Assembly (NCBI GenBank): GCA_963834365.1
Contig: CAWIBS010000030.1
Coordinates: 310,001 to 374,000, forward strand
Reading direction: 5' to 3'
Source: CAWJAP01 sp963834365
GTDB lineage: Bacteria > Acidobacteriota > Vicinamibacteria > Vicinamibacterales > Vicinamibacteraceae
DNA length: 64,000 bases
How positions within the stretch are numbered: position 1 is the stretch's first letter; every line of letters starts with the position of its first letter. Made by a program: the position numbers and the translations under genes. Of this stretch, positions 17,199 to 27,105 are shown in pieces. A model generated the notes under the pieces. That model saw only the letters and a program-made list of their open reading frames with translations, was not told the DNA's origin and did no database searches.

Positions 17199-19226
17199 GG
17201 CGCGAAGTAGCCGCCCCGACTGGCAAAGCGCAGCTCGCCGCGGGGACTGCGGATCTCGACCTTGCGCCAGGCGCCGTTGCGGGTCGAATTCGTCGATTCG
17301 TAGCTGATGACGTAGCGGCGCCGCAGGTTCTCGACGATGCGCGCATAGTCGGCGGCGAGCGCTTCCACGCTGTCGGGAAAATACGCATCGCCGCCGGTCG
17401 TCGAGGCGATCTGCTCGAGCCGGGCCCGGTCCACGTTCCCTCCCAGGCCGATCGCGTAAACGAGCGCGTCCACGTCCTTGATGCCGGCCATCAGTTCCTC
17501 GAAGGAGAGGAGACTGCCCGGACCCGTGCCGGCGTTGTTCTCGTCTCGACCATCGGTCAGCGCCACGACCACCCGCCGTCCCTCGACGCGTTTGAGACGG
17601 CCGAGCGCATCGTGAATGGCGTCGTACAGCGCTGTGCCTCCGTTCGCGGTGTACTCGTCGATCGCCTTGAGCGCGTCCGAGCGGAAGAGCGTCAGGTCGT
17701 GGGCGAGCACAGGGCGATCGGAAAAACGGATCACCGCCAGCTTGTCCTGGTCGCGAAGGGCCTTCACGAACGATTGCGCCGCTGCCTTCACGCCATCGGC
17801 GCTCTTCCGCATGCTGCCGCTCTCGTCGAGCACGAGCATGATCGACACCGGACTGGTCGCTTCGAAGAATGCCTCCACCTGCTGCGCGACGCCGTCTTCG
17901 GTGACCGCCAGGTCCTCACGTGTGAGGTCCAGGTATTGCCGCGAACTGTCGGTCGCCGTGAACTCGATGGTCGGCCGGACCGGCGGCGGCCGAGGCGCGA
18001 AGTACCCGGGCCTGGCGCGCACCGTCAGCCCCGGCGTCGTCGTCGCCAGGCTGATTCGCCGGAACGTACCGTCCACCTGCTGGTTGCGAGGCGTATAGGT
18101 GATCACATAGCGGTTCGCCACGTCTGCCGCGACCCGGTCGTGCACGATCGGCAGTTCTTCTTCGCGCCATGGGAAGAACGCCCGCCCCCCGGTTTCGGCA
18201 GCCAGGCGGCGCAGCATCCGCTCGCCCCGCAGCGAGATGCCGGCGACGCCGCCGACCCCGATGACATAGGCGGTCGCGGATCGCTGCTGCAGCGCGGCAA
18301 TCGCCTCCTCGACGCTGGCCGGTACTGTGCTCGTCGTAGCCATCGCTCAGCAGCACGATGACGTGTCGGCCCTCGCGGCCCTCGAGCAGCTTCGACGTCG
18401 CAATCAGCGCGTCGTTGATCGCCGTCCCGCCGCGCGCCTGCATGGAGGCGAGCGCGTCAGCCACGGTGGCGGCATCCTCGGTCGGCCCGGTGATCGCGCC
18501 CAGCGTCTTCGTGAACGGCACGACCAGGACGCGATCGCCCTTGTGCAGGTGCCCCATCAGCCGCGCGGCCGCACGCCTCAGGAACTCCACCCGTCGGCTC
18601 ATGCTCTGGCTGCCGTCAACGAGGAGCACGTAGGTCGCCGGCAGCGTCTCGGGCCGGACAATCTCGAGCGCCTGCGGGACGTCGTCTTCGGCGAGGGCAA
18701 AGCCCGACTTCTCGATGCCGGTGACGAAGCGGCCTTCGGCGTCATGCACCGTCGCCTCGACCAGCACGCTCAGCACCTCGGCGGTCTCGACGAAGTCGAA
18801 CGGCGCCAGCGCCACGAGATCCGTGGCCGATCTTCCCTTGCTGTCGATCGCCTCGACGGCAATCTCGGTCGCCACGAACGGATTGTCGTCCACCCACTCC
18901 ACCGCGTAGACGGGGCCCTGTGTGTCCTCGGCGACGACGGTCTTGTTCACGAAGAACCGCACGAGCTGGACGGCGGCGTCCGCTTCGTGCTCGACGCGCG
19001 CGACGATGCGAACCGCACCTGCGACGCCTGTGCGGCCGAGCGGCGAGGTGATGCGCACCGACAGGGGCGATGGCTCGACGTGCGACGAGACGGGCGCGCT
19101 GGCGAGGACGACGACGGCCACGGCAATCCCGAGGCTGGCGGCGCCCACCAACGAGTGGAGCCGGTCCGGAGCCCCGCGCCACACCCGCCTGGCCAGGCCG
19201 GTCCCCGGGTCACTCCTCGCCGTCAT
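17189..19226 (-). CDS. Double VWFA-related domain protein, secreted or membrane-anchored (one frameshift)
   Basis: After joining frames at about 18320 this is roughly 680 aa. A hydrophobic N-terminal segment (GIAVAVVVLASAPVSS) precedes two repeats, each made of a beta-rich N-terminal part and a vWA domain. MIDAS-like motifs are DGSQSMSRR in the first and DESGSMRKS in the second, each followed by GGTAI/GGTAL and LSDGYD/LTDGRD. Each unit ends with a conserved GYFAPR/GYFAPVR tail, typical of the acidobacterial VWFA-related family. The start overlaps the AAA ATPase gene end by 17 bp, placing it last in the pilus operon. Probably metal-dependent adhesion or assembly. Confidence 0.8.
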
Positions 19227-20520
19227 CGATGAAATAGCTGTCACAGGCCGCCTGGAGCAGCGGAAACGTCAGCGCACGGGACTCGTTGCGGTAGTCGGCC
19301 AGCGAGAGGGCCTGGTCGATGAGATCGCGGGGCTGACAGCCGCGCATCGGGATGCGCCGCGGGCGGTAGACCTCCTGCAGCAGCCGATCGACCAGCGACC
19401 GGTCGAATCCGATCCCGCGTTCGTCGCAGCAGTTGATGAAGATGCGGACGAAGTCGTCGACCGACGGGCTCTCGGCGAAGACCTTGTAGCGGATGCGGCG
19501 GAGGAACGCTTCGTCCACGAGCTCGCGCGGCCGGATGTTGGTCGCAAACGCCGCGAGCACGATGAACGGCAGCTCGAACTTCTGGCCGGTCTGCAGCGTC
19601 AGGTAGTCGACGCGGCTCTCGAGCGGGACGATCCATCGGTTCAGCAGGTCCCGCGGGTGACACCGCTGCCGGCCGAAGTCGTCGATGACCAGCACCCCGC
19701 CATTCGCGAGCGCCTGCACCGGTGCGCGGTAGAAGCCGGCCGCCGGCAGGTACGCGAGCTCGAGCGATTCGAGCGTCAGCTCACCGCCAACGGTCACGAC
19801 CGGCCGCCGGCAGCGCGCCCACCGCTGATCGTGGGCGTGCTCGTCGATCAGGCTGGTCGGCTCGGCAATCGGCAGCTCCTCGTGCACGACCGGGTCGAAG
19901 ATCCGGATGATCTGGCCTTCGACCTCGATGGCGTGGGGGATGGCGACCTCGCCCTGGAGGAGATTCCGCAGGCCCTGGCAGATGACGGTCTTGCCGTTGC
20001 CGGGCGGGCCATACACGAACAGGGAGTGCGCGGCATTGACGGCCGGGCCGATCTCGTCGATGACGCGGTCGCTGAGCACGAGATGCGAGTAGGCCGCGCG
20101 GACCTCGTGGCGCGAGGCGCGCCGCGGCAGCGCCTGGCGGAATGCCCGGAGATAGCTCGTGTAATGCGCGAGCGGGACCGGCGCCACGCCGACGTAGTGG
20201 TTCTGCTCGAGAAAGAGCGCCGCGCGCCGGCGGCCGGCATCCGTCACGCGATAGTCGTAGGCCGGCGGGCCGACCATGGACCCGCGGATGACCTCGACCT
20301 GATGCTGGTTCCGCAGCAGATCGATCGCCGGCTCGATGGCACTGAAGCGCAGCCCCAGGCGACGCGAGAGCTCGTTGCCGGTGAGGTCTCCGCCGAAGTG
20401 CAGCGTCTTGAGCGTGAGCTGCACCATCAGATCGAGCGGCAGCCCCGTCTCCGCCAGCGTCCCCGGCGCCGGCGGGTGCCCGAGAATCGGCGATCGGTGG
20501 TACACCGGCATCGCCGTCAT
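19210..20520 (-). CDS. Winged-helix AAA ATPase of the pilus operon
   Basis: 436 aa. The N-terminal about 110 residues look like a winged helix (TGNELSRRLGLRFSAIEPAIDLLRN). An AAA module follows with Walker A GPPGNGKT near residue 175 and Walker B GGVLVIDDFG near 278, then FATNIRP and a helical lid. The start ATG overlaps the upstream TGA (ATGA) and its own end overlaps the vWA gene, so it is translationally coupled on both sides. AAA ATPases next to vWA proteins often act as MoxR-like chaperone pairs; that role here is inference. It is not a standard Tad component known to me. Confidence 0.7.
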   Translation of the reverse strand: MTAMPVYHRSPILGHPPAPGTLAETGLPLDLMVQLTLKTLHFGGDLTGNELSRRLGLRFSAIEPAIDLLRNQHQVEVIRGSMVGPPAYDYRVTDAGRRRAALFLEQNHYVGVAPVPLAHYTSYLRAFRQALPRRASRHEVRAAYSHLVLSDRVIDEIGPAVNAAHSLFVYGPPGNGKTVICQGLRNLLQGEVAIPHAIEVEGQIIRIFDPVVHEELPIAEPTSLIDEHAHDQRWARCRRPVVTVGGELTLESLELAYLPAAGFYRAPVQALANGGVLVIDDFGRQRCHPRDLLNRWIVPLESRVDYLTLQTGQKFELPFIVLAAFATNIRPRELVDEAFLRRIRYKVFAESPSVDDFVRIFINCCDERGIGFDRSLVDRLLQEVYRPRRIPMRGCQPRDLIDQALSLADYRNESRALTFPLLQAACDSYFIDDGEE

Positions 20521-21269
20521 CGGGGCGGCTGCACGTCGGCGACGGTTCGCGGCGGCCGCGCAGCGCCCGCGGACTCTGCCAGCACCAGGTTGCGGCGGGC
20601 CGCCAGCAGCGAGGGGTTCAGCGCCAGCGCCTGACGACACCGCCGCGCCGCATCGGCGGCTCTGCCCTGCTCGAGGTCGAGGGTGCACAGGTTGTTGTGC
20701 GCCCACGCAGCCGAGGGATCGAGCCTGAGCGCGGCCTCATACGCCCGGCGAGCTTCGGCGTGAAGGCCGAGTGCCTGGAGGACGGTCCCGAGCGTGTTCC
20801 GGGCGGCAGCCGATTCGGGAAGCCAATAGACGGCCCGGTGGGCATCGGTCAGCGCGAGCGGGAAGAACCCATAGTCACGCCAGATGCGGGCCAATCCGTC
20901 GTAAGCGGCGCCCGCGGCCGGGTCGAGCCGCGTCGCCGCCGTGAAGTGTTCGAAGGCGAGATCGCGGATGCCCGCCTGAAGATAGGCGGCCGCGACGGCG
21001 CCATGCCGAGCCGCGGTCCGGCCCTGCGCCAACGCGCCGAGCGCGGCGCGCAGCGCAGGATCCGCAGTCTCCGCCATCTGGACATTGCTGCTCGAGCGCT
21101 GGACGCCCGAGAGCACCGCGCGCGCCCGGACGCGCGTCACGAAGTCGGCCAACGGGTCGCGCGCCACGGGCTGAGGCGGCCGGCGCGCTGCGGCGCAACC
21201 GGCCACTCCGCCGGACAACGCCAGCAGCGCCCACACCACCCCAATTCGCAAACGCCTCACGTCAGGCAA
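20517..21269 (-). CDS. tadD: TPR lipoprotein, TadD-like
   Basis: About 250 aa. The lipobox is SGGVAGC (Cys about 25), followed by several TPR units (AAYLQAGIRDLAFEHFTAAT, AARNTLGTVLQALGLHAEA, WAHNNLCTLDLEQGRAADA). TadD-type TPR lipoproteins sit in the outer membrane and help secretin assembly. A TTG at 21269 is the first in-frame start with GAGGG close upstream; GTG at 21260 is the alternative. Its position between tadC and the ATPase gene supports the pilus assignment. The gene symbol is by analogy. Confidence 0.65.
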   Translation of the reverse strand: MPDVRRLRIGVVWALLALSGGVAGCAAARRPPQPVARDPLADFVTRVRARAVLSGVQRSSSNVQMAETADPALRAALGALAQGRTAARHGAVAAAYLQAGIRDLAFEHFTAATRLDPAAGAAYDGLARIWRDYGFFPLALTDAHRAVYWLPESAAARNTLGTVLQALGLHAEARRAYEAALRLDPSAAWAHNNLCTLDLEQGRAADAARRCRQALALNPSLLAARRNLVLAESAGAARPPRTVADVQPPR

Positions 21270-21310
21270 CGTCCCTCTGGCCGGAAAACCCTGGTCTCTT
21301 CAGCGATCCG

Positions 21311-21403
21311 CTAGTCGTCCGACCGTACCCGTGAGCGCCGCTTCAACAGATACAACACGCCAACAACACCAGCCGCAATCCACAGCATCAACTGCGTGTC
21401 CAT
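21311..21403 (-). CDS. Small membrane protein, 30 aa, in the Tad operon
   Basis: An ATG at 21403 with GGAG about 6 nt upstream opens a 30-codon gene: MDTQL, then a transmembrane helix made of LMLWIAAGVVGVLYLL, then a basic tail KRRSRVRSDD. The position between tadC and the TPR lipoprotein, good ribosome site and clear topology support it as real. No homology can be claimed. Confidence 0.55.
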   Translation of the reverse strand: MDTQLMLWIAAGVVGVLYLLKRRSRVRSDD

Positions 21404-21451
21404 TTGAGCTCCACCTCACAATTCGGGCCTGACGGCCGGCCCGGAGCCTCT

Positions 21452-22387
21452 TCAGCGTGTCCCCAACCCCTGTATCAGCACCCGTATGATCCGAATGGCC
21501 CCTGGCCCCAACGTCATCACGTAGAGCGACGGAAACAGGCAGAACACCAGCGGAAAGACCAGCTTCACGCCGAGTTTGGCCGCCCTCTCCTCGGCTCGCT
21601 GCCGCCGCATCGTCCGCCCGGTATCGGCGTGGATGCGCAGCGCCTGCGCGATGCTGGTGCCGAACCGATCGGTCTGGATCAGCATCGCCACGAGCGCCCG
21701 CACGTCGTCCACCTTCGTCCGATCGGCGAAGTTGCGGAATGCCTCCATCCGAGGCTTGCCGGCCCTGATCTCGTTGGTAACGGTCTGCAGCTCCTCGGTC
21801 AGCGCCGGATACGAGATCTCGAGCTCTTCGCTCGCTTTCAGCACTGCCTGGTCGAGCGACAGTCCCGCCTCGACGCACACGATGATCAGGTCGAGCGCGT
21901 CCGGCAGCCCGTTGCGAATCTGCTGCTGGCGACGGGTGACGATCCGCCCGAGCACGACGCCGGGCAACAGGTAGCCGACGATGGCGGCGAAGCTCGCGGC
22001 GAGCAGCCCGCGTCCGGGCCCCGTCAGCAGGAACACGGTTCCGCCGAGCAGGACTGGAAGGCCGACCTCGAGAGCGGCGTAGAGGATCGGCGCCTCCGGC
22101 GCATGGTAGCCGGCCCGGGCGAGACGGCGCCGGATGCGCGACAGCTCTTTCGGCGAGGTCGGCAGGAGCCTCGACACGCGCTCGATCGCGGGATTCACCG
22201 CATCGGTGAGCGCGAGATTCGTCAGCGGGGACTGAACGCGGAGATCGCCCTTCTGCGGCGACGTGAGCTGCTCGAGCCGGCGGCGTGCCGGCCCCAGGCG
22301 CAGCAGGAACATCGCCGCCACCGATCCGGCCAGCAGCGCCGTCGCCAGGAAGACGATGCCGATCGTCAGGGTCAGGTCCGTGGGCAT
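21452..22387 (-). CDS. tadC: Type II/IV secretion F-domain membrane protein TadC
   Basis: 311 aa. An N-terminal TM segment (IGIVFLATALLAGSVAAMFL), then the T2SSF domain: PDALDLIIVCVEAGLSLDQA near residue 160, SYPALTEELQTVTNEIRAG and TDRFGTSIAQALRIHAD near 240, closing with a TM segment (VFPLVFCLFPSLYVMTLG). It forms the inner-membrane platform of the Tad pilus with TadB. The frame is intact. It starts 5 bp after the inferred end of tadB. Confidence 0.93.
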   Translation of the reverse strand: MPTDLTLTIGIVFLATALLAGSVAAMFLLRLGPARRRLEQLTSPQKGDLRVQSPLTNLALTDAVNPAIERVSRLLPTSPKELSRIRRRLARAGYHAPEAPILYAALEVGLPVLLGGTVFLLTGPGRGLLAASFAAIVGYLLPGVVLGRIVTRRQQQIRNGLPDALDLIIVCVEAGLSLDQAVLKASEELEISYPALTEELQTVTNEIRAGKPRMEAFRNFADRTKVDDVRALVAMLIQTDRFGTSIAQALRIHADTGRTMRRQRAEERAAKLGVKLVFPLVFCLFPSLYVMTLGPGAIRIIRVLIQGLGTR

Positions 22388-22392
22388 GCGGC

Positions 22393-23351
22393 TCAGTACC
22401 GATCGCGACGAGTCGGCGGATGACCAGATAGCCGATCACCCAGAGACCCACCGCGCCGATCAGCATCTGCAGTCCGAGCGGGTCCTGGAACAACAGGCGC
22501 ACGTGATCGGGCGCCACGACCGCCATCGCCACGCCAATGGCGACGGGCATGCCGGTGAGCACCCAGCCGGTCAGCCTCGCATGTGCCGTGACGACCTTGA
22601 TCTGCCGGCGCACTTTGAAGCGCTGCCGGATGACCGACCCGAGATTGTCCAGGATCTCCGCGAGGTTGCCGCCCGACTCACGCTGGGTGAGGACGGCCGT
22701 GACGAAGAACCTCGCGTCGATCAGCGGGATGCGCGCGGCGAAGAGCCGGAGGGCGTCGGGCAGGGACATGCCGAAGTTCTGGCGGTCGTACACCAGCCGG
22801 AACTCGGCGCCCACCGGATCGGGCAGCTCGTCGGCCACCAGCGCCAGACCGGTCGACAGCGCATGCCCGGCACGCAGCGCCCGCGCCATCAGGTCGATGG
22901 CTTCGGGAAACTGCTCCTCGAAGACCTGGGCCCGGCGGTCGGCGCGGCGCCGGATCCACAGGAACGGAATGAGGCCGGCGAAGAGGCCGACGGGAAACCC
23001 GATCAGCGGCGAGGCGGCGATGCGCGCCAGCACGACGCCACCGCCGAGGGCGGCAGCCGCGGAAATCGTCAGGAACTTCGCGACCGTCATGTCGAATCCC
23101 GCCTGATCGAGCAGGCGGGCGAGCGGCGCCGTCGGACCCTCGGCGCGCGCCAGCGTCTCGAAGCGGCGGATCTGGGCCTCGCGCGGCTTCTCGATGACCG
23201 TCTGCTGAGGCGAGACCTGCTGTTCGGCGGTCGGCCGCAGCCGGCGCCGCAGCTGCGCCTGGACGGCGGCTTCCGGCCGATAGACGATCAGCCAGTACAC
23301 CGCCAGGAAAATGGCGACGACGAGCGCGAAGATGACGACCGCGGCGAACAT
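22393..23351 (-). CDS. tadB: Type II/IV secretion F-domain membrane protein TadB (stop displaced by an indel)
   Basis: About 320 aa. It starts with a TM segment (MFAAVVIFALVVAIFLAVYW), then the T2SSF domain (EEQFPEAIDLMARALRAGHAL, RESGGNLAEILDNLGSVI) and C-terminal TM segments to GYLVIRRLVAI. In the given sequence the frame then runs on through all of tadC without a stop. A TGA one frame away at 22393-22395, 5 bp before tadC, restores a normal family length if one base is missing near 22399. The start ATG overlaps the tadA TGA. Platform protein of the Tad pilus. Confidence 0.88.
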
Positions 23352-24712
23352 CAGGCCACCTGCATGACGTGCTCGAACATGCCGGACGGCAGCGGGCGGC
23401 CCGAGGCGGCGAGACGCTCGGAGCACATCGGGCGGATACCGGTCGCACGAAACCGGCCCACCACGCGCCCCCCCTGCGTCAGCCCGGTTCGCTCGAACAC
23501 GAAGATGTCCTGCATCGTGATCACGTCGTTCTCCATCCCCGTGATCTCGGAGATGGCGGTCACTTTGCGCGTGCCGTCGGAGAGGCGGGTCAGCTGGACG
23601 ATCAGATCGACGGCCGAGGCAATCTGCTGACGCACGGCACGCTCGGGCAGGCTGAGGCTCGCCATCGCGACCATCGTGTCGAGTCGATACAGGGCATCGC
23701 GCGGGCTGTTGGCGTGAATCGTCGTCAAGCTGCCGTCATGTCCGGTGTTCATCGCCTGGAGCATGTCGAGCGCCTCGGCGCCGCGCACCTCGCCGACGAT
23801 GATGCGATCCGGCCGCATGCGGAGCGCGTTGGTCACGAGGTCGCGCTGCTTGACCGCGCCCTTCCCCTCGATGTTCGGCGGCCGCGTCTCGAGCCGCACG
23901 ACGTGGCGCTGCCGCAGCATCAGCTCGGCCGCATCCTCGATCGTGATGACACGCTCGTTCTCCGACACGAACCCCGAGAGGACGTTGAGGAACGTCGTCT
24001 TGCCGGCGCCGGTGCCGCCGCAGACGACGATGTTCAGACGGCAGGCGACGGCCGAGATCAGGAAGTCGAGCATCGGGCGCGTCAGCGTCTGCCGATCGAC
24101 CATGTCGATCGCGCCGAGACGGTCGGTGCGGAAGCGCCGGATCGACAGGACGGGGCCGTCGAGCGCGAGCGGGGGGATCACGGCGTTGACTCGCGAGCCG
24201 TCGGCGAGACGTGCGTCCACCATCGGGCTCGACTCGTCGATGCGCCGCCCCACGGAGCTGACGATCCGCTCGATGATCTGCATCATGTGCTTGTCGTCGC
24301 GAAACGACACCGGGCTCTCTTCGAGACGGCCTTCCCGTTCGACGAAGACCTGGTTGAAGCGGTTGACCAGGATGTCCGACACCGTCGGATCCTTGAGCAG
24401 CGCTTCGAGCGGCCCCAGCCCGAACAGCTCGTCGAGCACGTCCACCGTCATCGACTCGCGCTCGTAGAGGCTGAGCGGTGTCGTCTGGGTCTCGGTCTCG
24501 AGCAGCCTCTGGATGAGCGAGCGGATCTCGGGCTCGGCCTGCTCGCGGCGTGTGCGCGCGAGCCGCTCCAGGTTCAGGCGGTTGAGCAGCTCCTGGTGAA
24601 TCCGGCTCTTGATCTGCTGGTAGTGCGGATGACGGATGTCCGCGGCAGCCGAGGACGGGCGGGAGGGCCCGATCGCAGTCGCGAACCCTGAATCGGGAGA
24701 CAACGGCTTCAT
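23351..24712 (-). CDS. tadA: Tad pilus secretion ATPase TadA/CpaF
   Basis: 453 aa with an intact frame. The N-terminal helical domain carries GLGPLEALLKDPTVSDILVN; then come Walker A GGTGAGKTT near residue 234, an Asp box (VITIEDAAELML), the degenerate Walker B (DRIIVGEVRG) and a His box (DGSLTTIHANSP). It is the hexameric ATPase driving pilin polymerisation or retraction at the inner membrane. It begins 3 bp after tadZ and overlaps tadB by ATGA. Confidence 0.96.
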   Translation of the reverse strand: MKPLSPDSGFATAIGPSRPSSAAADIRHPHYQQIKSRIHQELLNRLNLERLARTRREQAEPEIRSLIQRLLETETQTTPLSLYERESMTVDVLDELFGLGPLEALLKDPTVSDILVNRFNQVFVEREGRLEESPVSFRDDKHMMQIIERIVSSVGRRIDESSPMVDARLADGSRVNAVIPPLALDGPVLSIRRFRTDRLGAIDMVDRQTLTRPMLDFLISAVACRLNIVVCGGTGAGKTTFLNVLSGFVSENERVITIEDAAELMLRQRHVVRLETRPPNIEGKGAVKQRDLVTNALRMRPDRIIVGEVRGAEALDMLQAMNTGHDGSLTTIHANSPRDALYRLDTMVAMASLSLPERAVRQQIASAVDLIVQLTRLSDGTRKVTAISEITGMENDVITMQDIFVFERTGLTQGGRVVGRFRATGIRPMCSERLAASGRPLPSGMFEHVMQVA

Positions 24713-24715
24713 AGG

Positions 24716-25865
24716 CTATTTGCGTCCCTTGAGCATTCCGAACAAGCCGCCCGGCTCGTGCCTGGACGGCGGCGCGGCCTTGAGGCCCGCCAGATCGCGC
24801 GCCAGCTCCCGGAAGCTCGCCGCCAGCTTGTTGTGGTTGTCGAGCGCGAGCGGCCGGCCCTTGTTGAGGGCCCGCAGCGCCATGCGATAGTCGCTCGGCA
24901 CGCTGTGGAGCACGCGCGTGCCGATGACTTTCTCGACGTCGTCACGGCCAATCTCGGCTTGATGATCGACCCGGTTCACGATGACCAGGACCCGATCGTT
25001 GCCGTACCGCTGACGGAACGATGCGGCAATGCGGCTCGCGTTGCGGACGGTGGCCAGCTCCTGGTTCGCCACGACGACGATGCGGCCGGCATGGTCGAGC
25101 GCGTCCAGCGCGGCGGCATCGGAGCGCGGGACGTCGAGGATGACGTAGCGATAGAGCTGTGTCGCGAACTCGACGAGGCTGCGCACACGCTGGACGCTGC
25201 TCGTCTGGACGAGCGCCCGATCGGAAGAAGCGAGCAGATGCGGCCCCGCCGGCGTCTGCACGACCAGGCCCTTGAAGAACGACTCGTCGAAACGGTGGAT
25301 GTTGTCGAGCGCGTCGACGACCGAGAAACGTGGCTCCACGCCCAGGAAGAGCGCCGCATCGCCGTGCGACAGGTGCAGATCCACGAGCAGGGTGCGCGCG
25401 GGCTCCGTCTGACTGAGCTCGGTCGCCACGTTGACGGCGGCCGTCGTGGTCCCGACGCCGCCCTTGGCGCCGACGAACGCCAGGACCTGTCCTGCCACGG
25501 TCGGAGTCTTGTGCGCCAGCAGCCGCAGGATCGCCGTCTCGAGCTCGGTCGTCGAGAGCGGTTCGGCCACGCACTCGTTCACCCCCGCCCGCATGGCCTC
25601 GAGCACCAGGGCTGGGCTCGAGCGCGGTCACGACGAGCAGCACGGGGGTCGTGGGGTGCTGGCGCTTCAACAGCGCCAGGCCGCCCGGCAGCGGCTGCCC
25701 GCCGCGCACGTCCACGAGGACGACGTCGGGCTGGCGCGCGACCGGGTGCGCGAGCGTTCCGAGCTCGGCCGAGGCGAGCACACTCGAGCGCATGTTGCAG
25801 GCGGACAGCAGCCGCTCCAGCTCTCGATCCCTCGGTCCGACGATGACAACCTCTTGTGACACCAT
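24716..25865 (-). CDS. tadZ: Pilus localisation ATPase TadZ/CpaE (one frameshift)
   Basis: About 382 aa once frames are joined near 25612. The first about 85 residues are a receiver-like domain (VVIVGPRDRELERLLSA, DVVLVDVRGG) in one frame. The rest is a MinD/ParA-type ATPase in another: deviant Walker A AKGGVGTTTAAVN, LLVDLHLSHGDAALFLG, YVILDVPRSDAAALDAL and VIVNRVD. Removing one base gives EPALVLEAM across the junction. TadZ places the Tad machine at a pole. The C-terminus (GGLFGMLKGRK) is complete. Confidence 0.88.
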
Positions 25866-25987
25866 TACCTCTACGATCGTTGCCCGGTCCCGTGCTTAGC
25901 GGACCAACACCACGTTCCGGAGAAACGAAGCCTCGTCGGACACGTGTTGCGCCCCGGCGTCGGTAACCAGATTGCCCGGCATCGGGA

Positions 25988-27081
25988 TCACTCGACCACG
26001 AGCTCGCCCGTCCAAGCCTCGACGAAAAACCCGACGATGTTCCGCACGTGCAGACTGAACGTCGTGGTAGGGGGATTGCCCTGCGCCGCGAGCTCGGACG
26101 GGTCGAACAGCACGATGGGGACGATGCGCGGACTTACGACGAACGCGCTGCCCGTCACAGTCCCCGTCCCAGCGTCCCAGGTCGCGCCCGGATCCAGCGC
26201 GATGAGCTCGTCAATGCCGTCACTGGCGGACACCAGAACCGTGTCGACTGCGTCTCCGAGCGTTGTCGGTTGGTCGTTGCAGGACGTGACGTTCAACGCG
26301 TAGCCGGCCTGCCCCGTCTCCCCGTCGGCGCGCGGAACCGACACAGTGAAAAACTGGTCGTTGGCGACCACCGGCACGTCGAGGTTCCCGGGAGTGAGCG
26401 ACAACTGGGTACCGAACCACGCCGGCGCGCGTGTACCCCGACCCAGGCCCGGAGTCGTCTGGAGGGAGATAGGTGTCGCCGGGCGGGTTGAACTCGTTCG
26501 CTGGAACCTGGTTCTCGTTCCAACTGTCAGCCACTGCCCAGGGCCGAAGGCAGTTCGTTGAATTGCCGACGATGACCTTTGCGGCGGCGGTCGCACGCAC
26601 CTGCTGGTTCATGGCACCCAGGATCGGCGCAAGAAGCGTCGTGAGGGACGTGCCGCCACCCGCCCCGCGGAAGACCTGTGCCTGAATGCACGTGCCCGCC
26701 ACCGCCGGCGGGCCGGGCGGGCATTCGATGACCGAGAACCCAAGGTCGCCCGCCGAGCTCACCGGCTGTCCCCACACTTCGTGCGTCGCGGCAATGGCCC
26801 TGGCGGCGCTGCTCGGCGACTGCAGCGTCTTCAGAGGCGCTGTAAGCAAACGTCACGGACGCGGCGAGCGCGGCGGCGTCGGCCGCGCTTTGCGCCTGGG
26901 TTCGCGCCACCCAGAGAATGCCGAGATCGATCGTGAGGGCGCTGAAGCCCAGCAGACCGATGAACGCGGCCGCGACGTGGACCAGGATGGCGCCGCGCTC
27001 GCTTCGGAGCCCGCGCGGATCGCGTCCCGGCGCGCGGCCGGCGCGCGGCGACGACACGATGGAGCGCGAGGCAGTGGGCAC
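25988..27081 (-). CDS. tadG: TadG-like pilus assembly protein (two frameshifts)
   Basis: About 360 aa in three successive frames, with switches near 26840 and 26430. The N-terminus has the TadE/TadG hydrophobic segment and motif: RGAILVHVAAAFIGLLGFSA, then DLGILWVARTQAQSAADAAA. The rest is extracytoplasmic (GTSLTTLLAPILGAMNQ; GQAGYALNVTSCNDQP; SPRIVPIVLFDPSELAAQ) and resembles pseudopilin-type TadG proteins. It starts with GTG at 27081, 25 bp after the secretin gene. Minor pilin or assembly role inferred. Confidence 0.75.
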
Positions 27082-27105
27082 GGGCGTTTCGACTGAAGCT
27101 GTTCG

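Noticed and set aside
21300..23426. 708-codon open frame running from tadB through all of tadC
   Set aside because: After GYLVIRRLVAI the translation is low-complexity Arg/Gly/Pro sequence antagonistic to the clear tadC frame. A TGA one base out of frame right before tadC explains it as a lost tadB stop.
25866..25987. 28-codon minus-strand frame (MPGNLVTDAGAQHVSDE) between tadG and tadZ
   Set aside because: No ribosome site, no hydrophobic segment and no recognisable motif; too little to call a gene.
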